Positions 46,214 through 54,418 of a stretch of 64,000 nt of DNA are shown piece by piece. Every line of letters starts with the position of its first letter. Position 1 is the first letter of the stretch. Source of the DNA: Streptomyces resistomycificus (GTDB lineage: Bacteria > Actinomycetota > Actinomycetes > Streptomycetales > Streptomycetaceae); NCBI RefSeq assembly GCF_001514265.1, contig NZ_KQ948994.1, positions 248,001 through 312,000 of the forward strand. Reading direction: 5' to 3'. The notes under the pieces are model-generated. The model saw nothing but the letters and a program-made list of their open reading frames with translations. It had not been told where the DNA came from and ran no database searches. The position numbers and the translations under genes are program-made.

Positions 46214-47065
46214 GTGAAACTGCTACGAGTCGGCGCCCCCGGTGAGGAGCGACCCGCCGCCCGTACCGACGACGGCCGGCTGTTGGACCTGTCCTCCGTG
46301 ACCCGGGACATCGACGGCGGCTTCCTCGCCTCCGGGGGAGTGGACCGGGCCCGCGCGGCCGTCACGGCGGGCGGACTGCCCGAGCTCGACACCGAGGGTC
46401 TGCGGATCGGCGCCCCCGTCGCCCGCCCCGGCAAGATCATCTGCGTCGGGCTGAACTACCGCGACCACGCCGCCGAGACCGGCGCCGCGATCCCGCCCCG
46501 CCCGGTGGTCTTCATGAAGGACCCGGGCACGGTCGTGGGCCCCTACGACGAGGTGCTGATCCCGCGTGGCTCGGTCAAGACCGACTGGGAGGTCGAGCTG
46601 GCGGTCGTCATCGGACGGCGGGCCCGCTACCTCGGAGGACCTGACGCCGCGCGGGACGTGATCGCGGGCTATGCGGTCAGCCATGACGTCTCGGAGCGCG
46701 AGTTCCAACTGGAGTACTCCTCGCAGTGGGACCTGGGCAAGTCCTGCGAGACCTTCAACCCGCTCGGCCCCTGGCTGGTCACCGCCGACGAGGCCGGTGA
46801 CCCGCAGAACCTCGGCCTGCACCTGAGCGTCAACGGTGTGAAGCGGCAGGACGGCCACACCGGCGACATGATCTTCCCGGTCGATCACGTCGTGTCGTAC
46901 CTGAGCCAGTACATGGTCCTGGAGCCCGGTGACGTGATCAACACCGGTACCCCCGCGGGAGTGGCCCTGGGCCTGAGCGGCACCCCCTATCTCCGCCCCG
47001 GCGACACCGTCGAGCTCTCCGTCGACGGCCTCGGCAGCCAGCGTCAGACCTTCGCCCAAGCGTGA
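46214..47065 (+). CDS. FAH-family hydrolase, probable 2,4-diketo-3-deoxy-L-fuconate hydrolase
   Basis: A 283-residue FAH-fold enzyme: KIICVGLNYRDHAAETGA near residue 75, the metal acids in TDWEVELAVVIGRRARYL near 117, and GDVINTGTPAGVALG near 238. In the oxidative L-fucose pathway a member of this family splits 2,4-diketo-3-deoxy-L-fuconate into pyruvate and L-lactate. The assignment to that step rests on the neighbouring L-fuconate dehydratase and SDR genes. It heads a six-gene operon whose genes overlap or nearly touch. The ATG follows GGGAGCCCCCCC. Confidence 0.85.
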   Translation: MKLLRVGAPGEERPAARTDDGRLLDLSSVTRDIDGGFLASGGVDRARAAVTAGGLPELDTEGLRIGAPVARPGKIICVGLNYRDHAAETGAAIPPRPVVFMKDPGTVVGPYDEVLIPRGSVKTDWEVELAVVIGRRARYLGGPDAARDVIAGYAVSHDVSEREFQLEYSSQWDLGKSCETFNPLGPWLVTADEAGDPQNLGLHLSVNGVKRQDGHTGDMIFPVDHVVSYLSQYMVLEPGDVINTGTPAGVALGLSGTPYLRPGDTVELSVDGLGSQRQTFAQA

Positions 47066-47079
47066 AAGGCAGCACCACC

Positions 47080-48417
47080 TTGACTTCAACCTCCGCCCGG
47101 ATCACCGCGGTCGACACCTACGACATCCGGTTCCCCACCTCGCGGGAGCTGGACGGGTCGGACGCCATGAACCCGGACCCCGACTACTCGGCGGCCTACG
47201 TCGTGCTGCGCACCGACGCGGCCGACGGACACGAGGGCCACGGCTTCACCTTCACCATCGGACGCGGCAACGACGTCCAGGTCGCCGCGATCGGCGCCCT
47301 GCGGCCCCACCTCGTGGGCCGCTCCGTGGAGGAGCTGTGCGGCGACCCGGGCTCGGTCAACCGGGACCTGATCGGGGACAGCCAGCTGCGCTGGCTCGGT
47401 CCCGAGAAGGGCGTGATGCACATGGCCATCGGCGCCGTCGTCAACGCCGTGTGGGACCTGGCCGCCAAGCGCGCCGGGCAGCCGCTGTGGCGGCTGCTCG
47501 CCCACGCCGACCCCGAGTGGCTGGTCTCCCAGGTCGACTTCCGCTACATCGCCGACGCCCTCACCCCCGAGGACGCCCTCCACCTGCTGCGCGAGGGCCG
47601 TACCGGGCTCGCGGAGCGTGAGGCCGACCTGCTGGAGCGCGGCTACCCCGGCTACACCACCTCTCCGGGCTGGCTCGGCTACTCGGACGAGAAGCTCACC
47701 CTGCTGGCCAAGCAGGCCGTCGCCGACGGCTTCACCCAGATCAAGCTGAAGGTCGGCGCCGACCTCGCCGACGACGTCCGCCGCATGCGCACCGCCCGCG
47801 CCGCCGTAGGCGACAGCATCCGCATCGCCATCGACGCCAACCAGCGCTGGAACGTCGGTGAGGCGGTCGAGTGGACCAATGCGCTCGCCGAGTTCGACCC
47901 GTACTGGATCGAGGAGCCCACCAGCCCCGACGACATCCTCGGCCACGCAGCCATCCGCCGGGGCGTCGCCCCCGTGAAGGTCGCCACCGGCGAACACGTG
48001 CAGAACCGCATCGTCTTCAAGCAGCTCCTCCAGGTCGGCGCCCTCGACGTCCTGCAGATCGACGCGGCCCGGGTCGGCGGGGTCAACGAGAACCTCGCGA
48101 TCCTCCTGCTCGCCGCGAAGTTCGGGGTGCCGGTGTGCCCGCACGCCGGCGGAGTGGGGCTGTGCGAGCTGGTGCAGCATCTGTCGATGTTCGACTACCT
48201 GGCGCTGTCCGGCACGACCGAGAACCGCGTCATCGAGTTCGTCGACCACCTCCACGAGCACTTCACCGCGCCCGTGGTGATGCGCGACGGTCACTACACC
48301 GCGCCGCTGACCCCGGGCTTCTCCGCCACCATGCACCCCGCCTCCCTCGCCGAATACCGTTATCCGGACGGCACCTTCTGGGCCGCCGACCTCGCTGGAC
48401 GGGAGCAGGAGGCATGA
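47080..48417 (+). CDS. L-fuconate dehydratase (enolase superfamily)
   Basis: A 445-residue protein. DIRFPTSRELDGSDAMNPDP at the start, then FTFTIGRGNDVQVAAI, is the diagnostic N-terminal block of L-fuconate dehydratases. The barrel has IKLKVGADL (catalytic Lys region near residue 220), IAIDANQRWN and WIEEPTSPDD (metal Asp and Glu), TGEHVQNRIVFKQLL and CPHAGGVGLCELVQHLS (catalytic His). It removes water from L-fuconate to give 2-keto-3-deoxy-L-fuconate. TTG at 47080 has GAAAGG nine bases upstream; an upstream GTG within the previous stop is the alternative. It is fused to the SDR gene by an ATGA overlap. Confidence 0.92.
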   Translation: MTSTSARITAVDTYDIRFPTSRELDGSDAMNPDPDYSAAYVVLRTDAADGHEGHGFTFTIGRGNDVQVAAIGALRPHLVGRSVEELCGDPGSVNRDLIGDSQLRWLGPEKGVMHMAIGAVVNAVWDLAAKRAGQPLWRLLAHADPEWLVSQVDFRYIADALTPEDALHLLREGRTGLAEREADLLERGYPGYTTSPGWLGYSDEKLTLLAKQAVADGFTQIKLKVGADLADDVRRMRTARAAVGDSIRIAIDANQRWNVGEAVEWTNALAEFDPYWIEEPTSPDDILGHAAIRRGVAPVKVATGEHVQNRIVFKQLLQVGALDVLQIDAARVGGVNENLAILLLAAKFGVPVCPHAGGVGLCELVQHLSMFDYLALSGTTENRVIEFVDHLHEHFTAPVVMRDGHYTAPLTPGFSATMHPASLAEYRYPDGTFWAADLAGREQEA

Positions 48418-49172
48418 CCGGTCTGTCAGGACTCAGGGCCGTCGTCACCGGGGGCGCGTCCGGCATCGGGCTCGCCACGGCCCGCGCACTGGCGGGGCAG
48501 GGCGCGGCAGTGGCCGTGCTCGACCTCGAGCCGGGCGGCGTGAGCGAACCGCTGCTCGGCCTCCAGGCCGACGTCAGTGACGACGCCTCCGTGCGCGCCG
48601 CCGTGGAACAGGCCGCAGAGCGGCTCGGCGGCCTGGACATCCTCGTGAACAACGCGGGCATCGGCGCGGTGGGCACCATCGAGGACAACCCGGACGAGCA
48701 GTGGCACCGGGTGCTGGACGTCAACGTCCTGGGCATGGTGCGCACCACGCGCGCCGCCCTGCCCCACCTGCGCCGCTCCGCGCACGCGGCCGTGGTCAAC
48801 ACCTGCTCGATAGCCGCCACCGCGGGACTGCCCCAGCGCGCCCTGTACTGCGCCAGCAAGGGCGCGGTCCTCTCGCTGACTCTCGCCATGGCCGCCGACC
48901 ACGTCCGCGAGGGCATCCGCGTCAACTGCGTCAACCCCGGCACCGCCGACACACCGTGGGTCTCCCGGCTGCTCGACGCCGCCGACGACCCCGAGGCCGA
49001 GCGCGCCGCCCTCAACGCCCGCCAGCCCCTGGGGCGCCTGGTGACCGCCGACGAGGTGGCTGCCGCCATCGTCTACCTCGCGAGTCCGGCCGCGGCGTCC
49101 GTCACCGGCACCGCACTCGCGGTGGACGGAGGCATGCAGGGCTTGCGGATGCGCCCGGTGGACCGGTCGTGA
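48414..49172 (+). CDS. SDR dehydrogenase, probable 2-keto-3-deoxy-L-fuconate dehydrogenase
   Basis: A 252-residue short-chain dehydrogenase: GGASGIGLATARAL (NAD-binding, residues about 13-26), LVNNAGIG near 80, catalytic serine in NTCSIAATAG, then YCASK (Tyr and Lys of the active site, near 147-151) and NCVNPGTADTPWV. In the pathway an enzyme of this kind oxidises the 4-position of 2-keto-3-deoxy-L-fuconate. It overlaps both neighbours (ATGA upstream, GTGA downstream), so it is translationally coupled on both sides. Confidence 0.87.
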   Translation: MTGLSGLRAVVTGGASGIGLATARALAGQGAAVAVLDLEPGGVSEPLLGLQADVSDDASVRAAVEQAAERLGGLDILVNNAGIGAVGTIEDNPDEQWHRVLDVNVLGMVRTTRAALPHLRRSAHAAVVNTCSIAATAGLPQRALYCASKGAVLSLTLAMAADHVREGIRVNCVNPGTADTPWVSRLLDAADDPEAERAALNARQPLGRLVTADEVAAAIVYLASPAAASVTGTALAVDGGMQGLRMRPVDRS

Positions 49173-50206
49173 GAACCACCGGGCTGGGCGGCAGCGGGGT
49201 ACCGGTCTCGGAACTGGCGCTGGGCTGTGCCGCCCTCGGAAACCTCTTCCACCCGGTCACCGACGAGGCCGCCCACGCCACGGTGGAGGCGGCCTGGAAC
49301 GCCGGCGTCCGCACCTTCGACACCGCGCCCCACTACGGTCTCGGCCTGTCGGAACGGCGGCTCGGCGCCGCGCTGCGCGACCGACCCCGTGACACCTACA
49401 CCCTCTCCACCAAGGTGGGCCGGCTTCTCGTGCCGGACCCGGAGGGCGGCGCGGGCGACGACCTCGCCCACGGCTTCGCCGTCCCGGCCACCCACCGTCG
49501 TGTCTGGGACTTCAGCGCCGACGGGGTGCTGCGCTCCCTGGAAGCCAGCCTGGAACGCCTCGGCCTGGACCGTGTGGACGTGGCCCTGCTGCACGACCCC
49601 GACGACCATGCCGACCAGGCGTTGCGCGAGGCGTACCCGGCGCTGGAGCGACTGCGTGCCGAAGGCGTGATCGGCGCGATCGGCGTCGGAATGAACCAGT
49701 CCGCCCTGCCCGCCAGGTTCCTGCGTGAGACGGACATCGACGTGGTGCTGCTGGCCGGCCGCTACACGCTCCTGGAACAGGACTCGCTCGCCGAACTGCT
49801 CCCGGAGGCAGCCGCTCGCGGCCGGAGTGTCGTCATCGGCGGGGTGTTCAACTCCGGGTTGCTGACGGCACCCCGGCCCGGCGCCACGTACGACTACGCA
49901 CCTGCTCCGCAGCCGGTCCTCGACCGGGCGCTACGGCTCCTCGCGGTCTGCGAACGCCATGGAGTGCCGCTGAGGGCCGCCGCGCTGCGTTTCCCGTTCG
50001 GCCACCCCGCGGTCGCGAGCGTCCTGAGCGGGGCACGCTCCCCCGAGGAGGTGCGCGACACGGTGGAGCAGCTGCGGCGCCCGATTCCGGACACGCTGTG
50101 GGACGAGATGCGCGCCGAGGGCCTGCTGCACCCGGACACCCCCGTCCCCGTACCAACCGGCCGGGCCGCGTCGACCGGGGAACCCGAGCCGTCGAAGGAG
50201 CCGTAA
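49169..50206 (+). CDS. Aldo/keto reductase, probable L-fucose (aldose) 1-dehydrogenase
   Basis: A 345-residue AKR barrel. RTFDTAPHYGLGLSERRLG near residue 49 holds the catalytic Asp and Tyr, TLSTKVGRLL the lysine, and DRVDVALLHDPDDH near 127 the histidine. Related enzymes (D-threo-aldose or L-fucose dehydrogenases) oxidise the sugar at C1 to the lactone with NAD(P)+. The context between lactonase, mutarotase and L-fuconate dehydratase supports L-fucose as substrate. The GTG start overlaps the SDR stop. Confidence 0.87.
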   Translation: MRTTGLGGSGVPVSELALGCAALGNLFHPVTDEAAHATVEAAWNAGVRTFDTAPHYGLGLSERRLGAALRDRPRDTYTLSTKVGRLLVPDPEGGAGDDLAHGFAVPATHRRVWDFSADGVLRSLEASLERLGLDRVDVALLHDPDDHADQALREAYPALERLRAEGVIGAIGVGMNQSALPARFLRETDIDVVLLAGRYTLLEQDSLAELLPEAAARGRSVVIGGVFNSGLLTAPRPGATYDYAPAPQPVLDRALRLLAVCERHGVPLRAAALRFPFGHPAVASVLSGARSPEEVRDTVEQLRRPIPDTLWDEMRAEGLLHPDTPVPVPTGRAASTGEPEPSKEP

Positions 50207-50517
50207 TGAGGGTCGCCCTGCACACCAAGGTCCGTGCCGACCGCGTGAAGGAGTACGAGGCCGCGCACCGGGAGGTGCCCGAGGAACTCACCGCCGCCAT
50301 CCGCGCCGCGGGGGTGAGCGAATGGACGATCTGGCGCAGCGGCACGGACCTGTTCCATGTGCTGGAGGTCGAGGACTACCAGGCGATGATCGCCGAACTC
50401 GACAAGCTGCCCGTCAACATCGCCTGGCAGGCCCGGATGGCCGACCTGCTCGACGTCGTCCACGACTACTCCGCGCAGGGCGCGGACGCCTCGCTGCCGG
50501 TGGTGTGGGAACTGTGA
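50206..50517 (+). CDS. L-rhamnose/L-fucose mutarotase family protein
   Basis: A 103-residue YiiL-type mutarotase. RVALHTKVRADRVKEYEAAH at the N-terminus, then GVSEWTIWRSGTDLFHVLEVEDY and the closing block DLLDVVHDYS match the family (about 104 aa). It interconverts the anomers of a 6-deoxy sugar so that the dehydrogenase always has its preferred form. The ATG overlaps the last base of the previous stop, and its own TGA overlaps the next GTG. Confidence 0.9.
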   Translation: MRVALHTKVRADRVKEYEAAHREVPEELTAAIRAAGVSEWTIWRSGTDLFHVLEVEDYQAMIAELDKLPVNIAWQARMADLLDVVHDYSAQGADASLPVVWEL

Positions 50518-51422
50518 CCGGAGCGGAGACCGCGCCCGGCGTCGTGGACGCCCACCACCATGTGTGGGACCTGTCCGTCCGCGACCAGGACTGGATCAGC
50601 GGGGACGAACTCGCCCCGCTGCGACGCGACTTCAGCCTCACTGACCTGGTACCGGAGGCCCGCGCGGCCGGCGTCACCGCCACCGTGCTGGTGCAGACGA
50701 TCACCGTGGCGGAGGAGACCCCGGAGTTCCTGGCCCTGGCCGCCGGCAACGACCTCGTCGCCGGGGTCGTCGGGTGGACCGACCTGACCGCGCCCGAGGT
50801 CGCCGAGACCCTCGCGAGTCTGGGCGCGAGCCCCGGAGGGGAACACCTGGTGGGCATCCGCCACCAGGTGCAGGGCGAGCCGGACCCTCGCTGGCTCGTA
50901 CGCCCCGAGGTACTGCGCGGCCTTTCCGCGGTCGCCGACGCGCAACTCGTCTACGACCTCGTGGTCCAGCCCCACCAACTCGCGGCGGCCGTCGAGGCCG
51001 CGGAGCGCCTGCCGGGCCTCACCTTCGTCCTCGACCACCTCGGCAAGCCGCCCATCGCCTCCGGTGAACTCGACCCCTGGGCGCGGCAGATCCGTCGCCT
51101 CGCCGCCCTCCCCAACACCGTCTGCAAACTCTCCGGCATGGTCACCGAAGCGGACTGGGACTCCTGGACCGTCGCGGCCCTCGCGCCGTACGCCGACACC
51201 GTGCTCGACGCCTTCGGACCCGGACGGCTGATGTTCGGCTCCGACTGGCCCGTCTGCCGGCTCGCCGCCACGTACGCCGAAGTGATCGCCGCCGCACGCG
51301 AGTTGACGGCCGGGCTCGGGGCGGCCGAGCGCCACGACGTCTTCACCGGCACGGCCGCGCGGACCTACGGCCTGTCCGTCGCCGCACGGCCGGCCCCGCC
51401 TCAGGAAGACCCATGCGCTTAG
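50514..51422 (+). CDS. Amidohydrolase-2 family lactonase (probable L-fuconolactone hydrolase)
   Basis: A 302-residue protein. VVDAHHHVWDL near residue 10 carries the two histidines of the metal site. GIRHQVQGEPDPRWL near 115, FVLDHLGKPPIA near 172 and LMFGSDWPVC near 238 give the remaining ligand and acid. This is the layout of fuconolactonase/galactarolactone hydrolases (COG3618). It opens L-fucono-lactone to L-fuconate. It is coupled to the mutarotase gene by a GTGA overlap. Confidence 0.9.
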   Translation: MTGAETAPGVVDAHHHVWDLSVRDQDWISGDELAPLRRDFSLTDLVPEARAAGVTATVLVQTITVAEETPEFLALAAGNDLVAGVVGWTDLTAPEVAETLASLGASPGGEHLVGIRHQVQGEPDPRWLVRPEVLRGLSAVADAQLVYDLVVQPHQLAAAVEAAERLPGLTFVLDHLGKPPIASGELDPWARQIRRLAALPNTVCKLSGMVTEADWDSWTVAALAPYADTVLDAFGPGRLMFGSDWPVCRLAATYAEVIAAARELTAGLGAAERHDVFTGTAARTYGLSVAARPAPPQEDPCA

Positions 51423-51742
51423 CCCTCTTCATCACCTGCTTCAACGACACCGTGTTCCCCTGCACCGGTCGCGCCGTGACCGAACTGCTGGAACGCCTCG
51501 GCCACACCGTGGAGTTCCCCCAGGGCCAGACACCACCAGCGCGCCCGACGCGAACGACTCCGTGGTCTGCGTGGAGGTCGGCGGCATGCCGGCCGTCCTG
51601 GCAGGCGGCGTCTACCGGCTGGTCTGCGCCCACAGCGGCAAGGCTCTCGACAACGGCCACCGGCGGCGACGGCACTCCGGCCATCCAGTGGACCCCCAAC
51701 GGCGGCGCCGCGCAGCAGTGGAACATGACCAAGGCCAGCTGA
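51413..51742 (+). pseudogene. Truncated lutA-type gene joined to a ricin-lectin (CBM13) relic
   Basis: The frame begins MRLALFITCFNDTVFPCTGR then AVTELLERLGHTVEFPQGQT, the first 40 residues of LutA-type lactate-utilisation iron-sulfur proteins, and overlaps the lactonase gene by ten bases. After about position 51530 the homology stops. Two other frames continue AVLAGGVYRLVCAHSGKALDNG and, after a shift, IQWTPNGGAAQQWNM, a ricin-type/CBM13 lectin fragment. An intact LutA would be about 240 residues. This gene would oxidise the L-lactate formed by the fucose pathway, so its loss is relevant to the operon. Confidence 0.75.
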
Positions 51743-51993
51743 CCGGCCCCGGGGTGGCGTGCCCGGGGCCCGCCACCCCGGCTCACCCGGCACCGACGCG
51801 ACAGTCGCGGAAGCGGTGACCCGCGCCGGAAGCAGGCCGTGCTCCCACCTGAGGGCCTCGGGTGGGAGCACGGCGGCATCCGGATGTCGTTCCAGCGACC
51901 CGACCCGACCCGAGCGGACCGAAAATCGGCGGCAACCTTTTCGCCACCGGCGGCCACTGGACAGTGCGAACGACGACACGCCCTTCCGAACGG

Positions 51994-52950
51994 ATGAACA
52001 TGCAAGAGACACGCCAGGCCGCGCGGCAGCGCAGGCGCAGACGCCGGCTGATGGTGGGCACCACCGCTGGGCTGGTCGTCACAGGTCTCCTCGTCTGCCT
52101 GGTCATGACGATGCAACCAGACCGCGAGGAGAACGCCGGGCGTGCCCCGGCCACGGCCGTAGCCAACTCCCAGGAATCCCGCCCGCCGACATCGCCGGGG
52201 AAGAAGTCCTCCACACCTTCCCCGTCCGCAGGCTCCGCGTCCCCGTCGGCCGACGCCACGACGCCGAAGGCTTCCGGGTCTCCGTCGGCGTCGGCGTCGG
52301 CCTCGGCGCGGAAGGTTCCTGCCACGTCCTCCCTGGCCGATCGGATCCGCCCGAAGAGCACCTATCAGGGAGTCGCCACCGTCTACGAGGCCGGGGTCGG
52401 GGACGGCGCCTGCTCGTACGGTCCGAGCGCCGACATGATGATCGCGGCGATGAACACCACCGACTACGAGACGTCCAAGGCCTGCGGCGCGTACGTACTC
52501 GTTCGCGCGGCGAGCGGTGCCTCGGTCACGGTCCGGATCACCAACGAATGCCCACTGCCCTGTGCACCGGGGCAACTCGACCTCAGCGAACAGGCCTTCG
52601 CGAAACTGGCCCCCGTCTCGACCGGGAGGCTCGCGATCACCTGGAGCCTGGTGAGCCCCGAGCCGGCGGGCACGATCTCGATCCGCTACAAGAATGGCTC
52701 CAGCCCCTACTGGTGCGGCATACAGGCGATCGGCCACCGCAACCCGCTCGCTCGGCTGGAGGTCCGCACCGGCGGCGGCTGGCGCCAACTGACCCGCACC
52801 GACTACAACTACTTCCTTTCCCCCGACGGGAGCGGGTGCGGCGGCGCGATCAGGCTCACCGACATCTACGGAGAACAGCTGACCATCAACGGGATCGCCT
52901 TGCGGGCGGATGCCGTGCAGTCGACGCGCGTACAGTTCGCCCGGCACTGA
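51994..52950 (+). CDS. Expansin-like, membrane-anchored protein
   Basis: A 318-residue protein. The first 42 residues hold basic residues (RRRRRR) and a membrane helix (LMVGTTAGLVVTGLLVCLVM), then a Ser/Pro/Ala-rich linker to about 110. The expansin domains follow: YQGVATVYEAGVGDGACSYG begins the six-stranded barrel, GQLDLSEQAFAKLA near 205 holds the key Asp, and RYKNGSSPYWCGIQ onward is the CBM63-like second domain. Bacterial expansins loosen cellulose-xyloglucan networks without hydrolysis. It is probably displayed outside the cell. It is convergent with the GH12 gene. Confidence 0.85.
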   Translation: MNMQETRQAARQRRRRRRLMVGTTAGLVVTGLLVCLVMTMQPDREENAGRAPATAVANSQESRPPTSPGKKSSTPSPSAGSASPSADATTPKASGSPSASASASARKVPATSSLADRIRPKSTYQGVATVYEAGVGDGACSYGPSADMMIAAMNTTDYETSKACGAYVLVRAASGASVTVRITNECPLPCAPGQLDLSEQAFAKLAPVSTGRLAITWSLVSPEPAGTISIRYKNGSSPYWCGIQAIGHRNPLARLEVRTGGGWRQLTRTDYNYFLSPDGSGCGGAIRLTDIYGEQLTINGIALRADAVQSTRVQFARH

Positions 52951-52977
52951 CCTGCTGCCGGTGTGCTGTGCGGCCTA

Positions 52978-53020
52978 CGGGGACCCGTCGGCCGGCGTCG
53001 AGGCACCAGGCGGGTCCCCG
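52978..53020. terminator. Bidirectional terminator between expansin and GH12 genes
   Basis: Ten-base arms CGGGGACCCG (52978-52987) and CGGGTCCCCG (53011-53020) with a 23-base loop lie between two convergent genes, 16 bp from the GH12 stop. Confidence 0.7.
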
Positions 53021-53035
53021 CAGGGTGAACGCGTG

Positions 53036-54166
53036 TCAGACGGTGGTGCAGGCGGTGCCGTTCAGGCTGAAACCGGAGGGCTTGGCGAAGGCACCGCTTG
53101 AGGTGCCCTGGAAGCCGAAGGTCGCCTGGCCACCGGCCGCCACCTCTCCGTTGTGGGCCACGTTGCTCGCGGTGACAGCTCCTGACGACCCGGACAGGGT
53201 CGCGTTCCAGGCACTGGTGATCTGCTGCCCGGACGGGAGGGTGAACGCGAGCTTCCAGCCGCTCACGCGGGAGGAACCGGTGTTGGTGATGGTGACGTCG
53301 GCTGTGAACCCGCCCTGCCAGGCGTTCGCCCCGTACGACACCTTGCACGCCGTAGAGCCTCCGGGGGTGCCCGGGTCACCGGTGGAGCCCGTGTTGACGG
53401 TGGAGGAGAACGAGTTCACGCCGAGGCCCACACCGTTCTGCCACGGCTCGAACCCTGCCTGAACACTCGTCATGTACCAGTTGTTCTGCGCGAGTCCCCG
53501 GGACACGGTCTGCCGGACGAAGTCCATGACGTCGAAGCTCCAGCTGCTGATCGCCGACGGAGCGACGAACGAGAGCACATCGTTCATGCCGTTGTTGCCT
53601 GACCACACCTGCCAGTCGCGCCCGCCCACGCTGGCGTTGCCGACCGGGGAACCGATGGGCTGAATCGATCCGACCTTGTTGAACCAGATCATGATCTCGG
53701 TCCGGTTCACGCCGTCGGTGCGGGGCGTGGGGTCGAGCCAGATGTCGTACGAGGCGTTGTACGCCCCGTCGTTCACGTAGTTGTAGGAGATGCTCGTGGG
53801 GGCGCTGGAGATGGTGCTGAGCTGAGCGGGAAGCTTGGTGCCGGGCGAGCAGTTGGTGTAGTGGCAGCCGTTGTAGACGGACGGGTAGGACTTCGGAGCG
53901 CCGTTCGTGGGGACGGATCCGTCAGCCTGGGTGATCCTGAACCCCGAGTCGGTGACGGCGATGCACTGGGTGGCGCTGGTGCCCCAGCGGTTGTTCTGCA
54001 CCACGTAGCGGCCTTGGATGGTCGTTGAACCGAAGGGCTGACAGATCGTGGTGTCGGCCTGCGCCACGGACGTCGTGGTCAGAAGCGCGGCGAGCGATAC
54101 GAGCGAGGTGAGCAGCGCGCCGAGCAGGCCACGCGCGCTGTGGGCATGGTGCGGGGAAGGACGCAT
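53036..54166 (-). CDS. celB: Secreted GH12 endoglucanase/xyloglucanase with CBM2 (CelB type)
   Basis: A 376-residue secreted enzyme. A signal peptide ends near ASVAQA (residue about 38). The GH12 domain follows: TTICQPFGSTTIQGRYVVQN, NRTEIMIWFNKVG with the nucleophile Glu, and SVQAGFEPWQNGVG with the acid/base Glu. After a short linker, a CBM2 spans the last 100 residues (ACKVSYGANAWQGGFTADVT to GTACTTV). The order and sequence closely resemble CelB of streptomycetes. It hydrolyses beta-1,4-glucan or xyloglucan outside the cell. A perfect CebR box (54223-54236) lies 57 bp upstream, so cellobiose induction is expected. Confidence 0.9.
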   Translation of the reverse strand: MRPSPHHAHSARGLLGALLTSLVSLAALLTTTSVAQADTTICQPFGSTTIQGRYVVQNNRWGTSATQCIAVTDSGFRITQADGSVPTNGAPKSYPSVYNGCHYTNCSPGTKLPAQLSTISSAPTSISYNYVNDGAYNASYDIWLDPTPRTDGVNRTEIMIWFNKVGSIQPIGSPVGNASVGGRDWQVWSGNNGMNDVLSFVAPSAISSWSFDVMDFVRQTVSRGLAQNNWYMTSVQAGFEPWQNGVGLGVNSFSSTVNTGSTGDPGTPGGSTACKVSYGANAWQGGFTADVTITNTGSSRVSGWKLAFTLPSGQQITSAWNATLSGSSGAVTASNVAHNGEVAAGGQATFGFQGTSSGAFAKPSGFSLNGTACTTV

Positions 54167-54222
54167 GCGGATCCTCTTCAGGGGGAGGGGGGTCAACGGA
54201 AGTGCTCCCGGAACCTTGTGAA

Positions 54223-54236
54223 TGGGAGCGCTCCCA
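54223..54236. promoter_or_regulatory. CebR box upstream of celB
   Basis: TGGGAGCGCTCCCA is a perfect 14-bp palindrome, identical to the known CebR operator of streptomycetes. Confidence 0.9.
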
Positions 54237-54418
54237 ATCCTGGGTTCGGCACGGACTGTAGGGATGGTTCAGGTCACTGGCAAGACTGTCGGCATGAACA
54301 TGCCGAACTGATTTCGGGGGCGCAGGTCGGACGGGGGTACCGAGACGAGAGCATCGCCCGTCTCCGAAAGCATCGCCTGGCTCCGAAAGCGCTCCCCGCA
54401 CGAGTCGCCTGACGAAGG

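Noticed and set aside
47086..48336. 416-codon minus-strand frame
   Set aside because: Shadow of L-fuconate dehydratase, which has full enolase-superfamily motifs on the plus strand.
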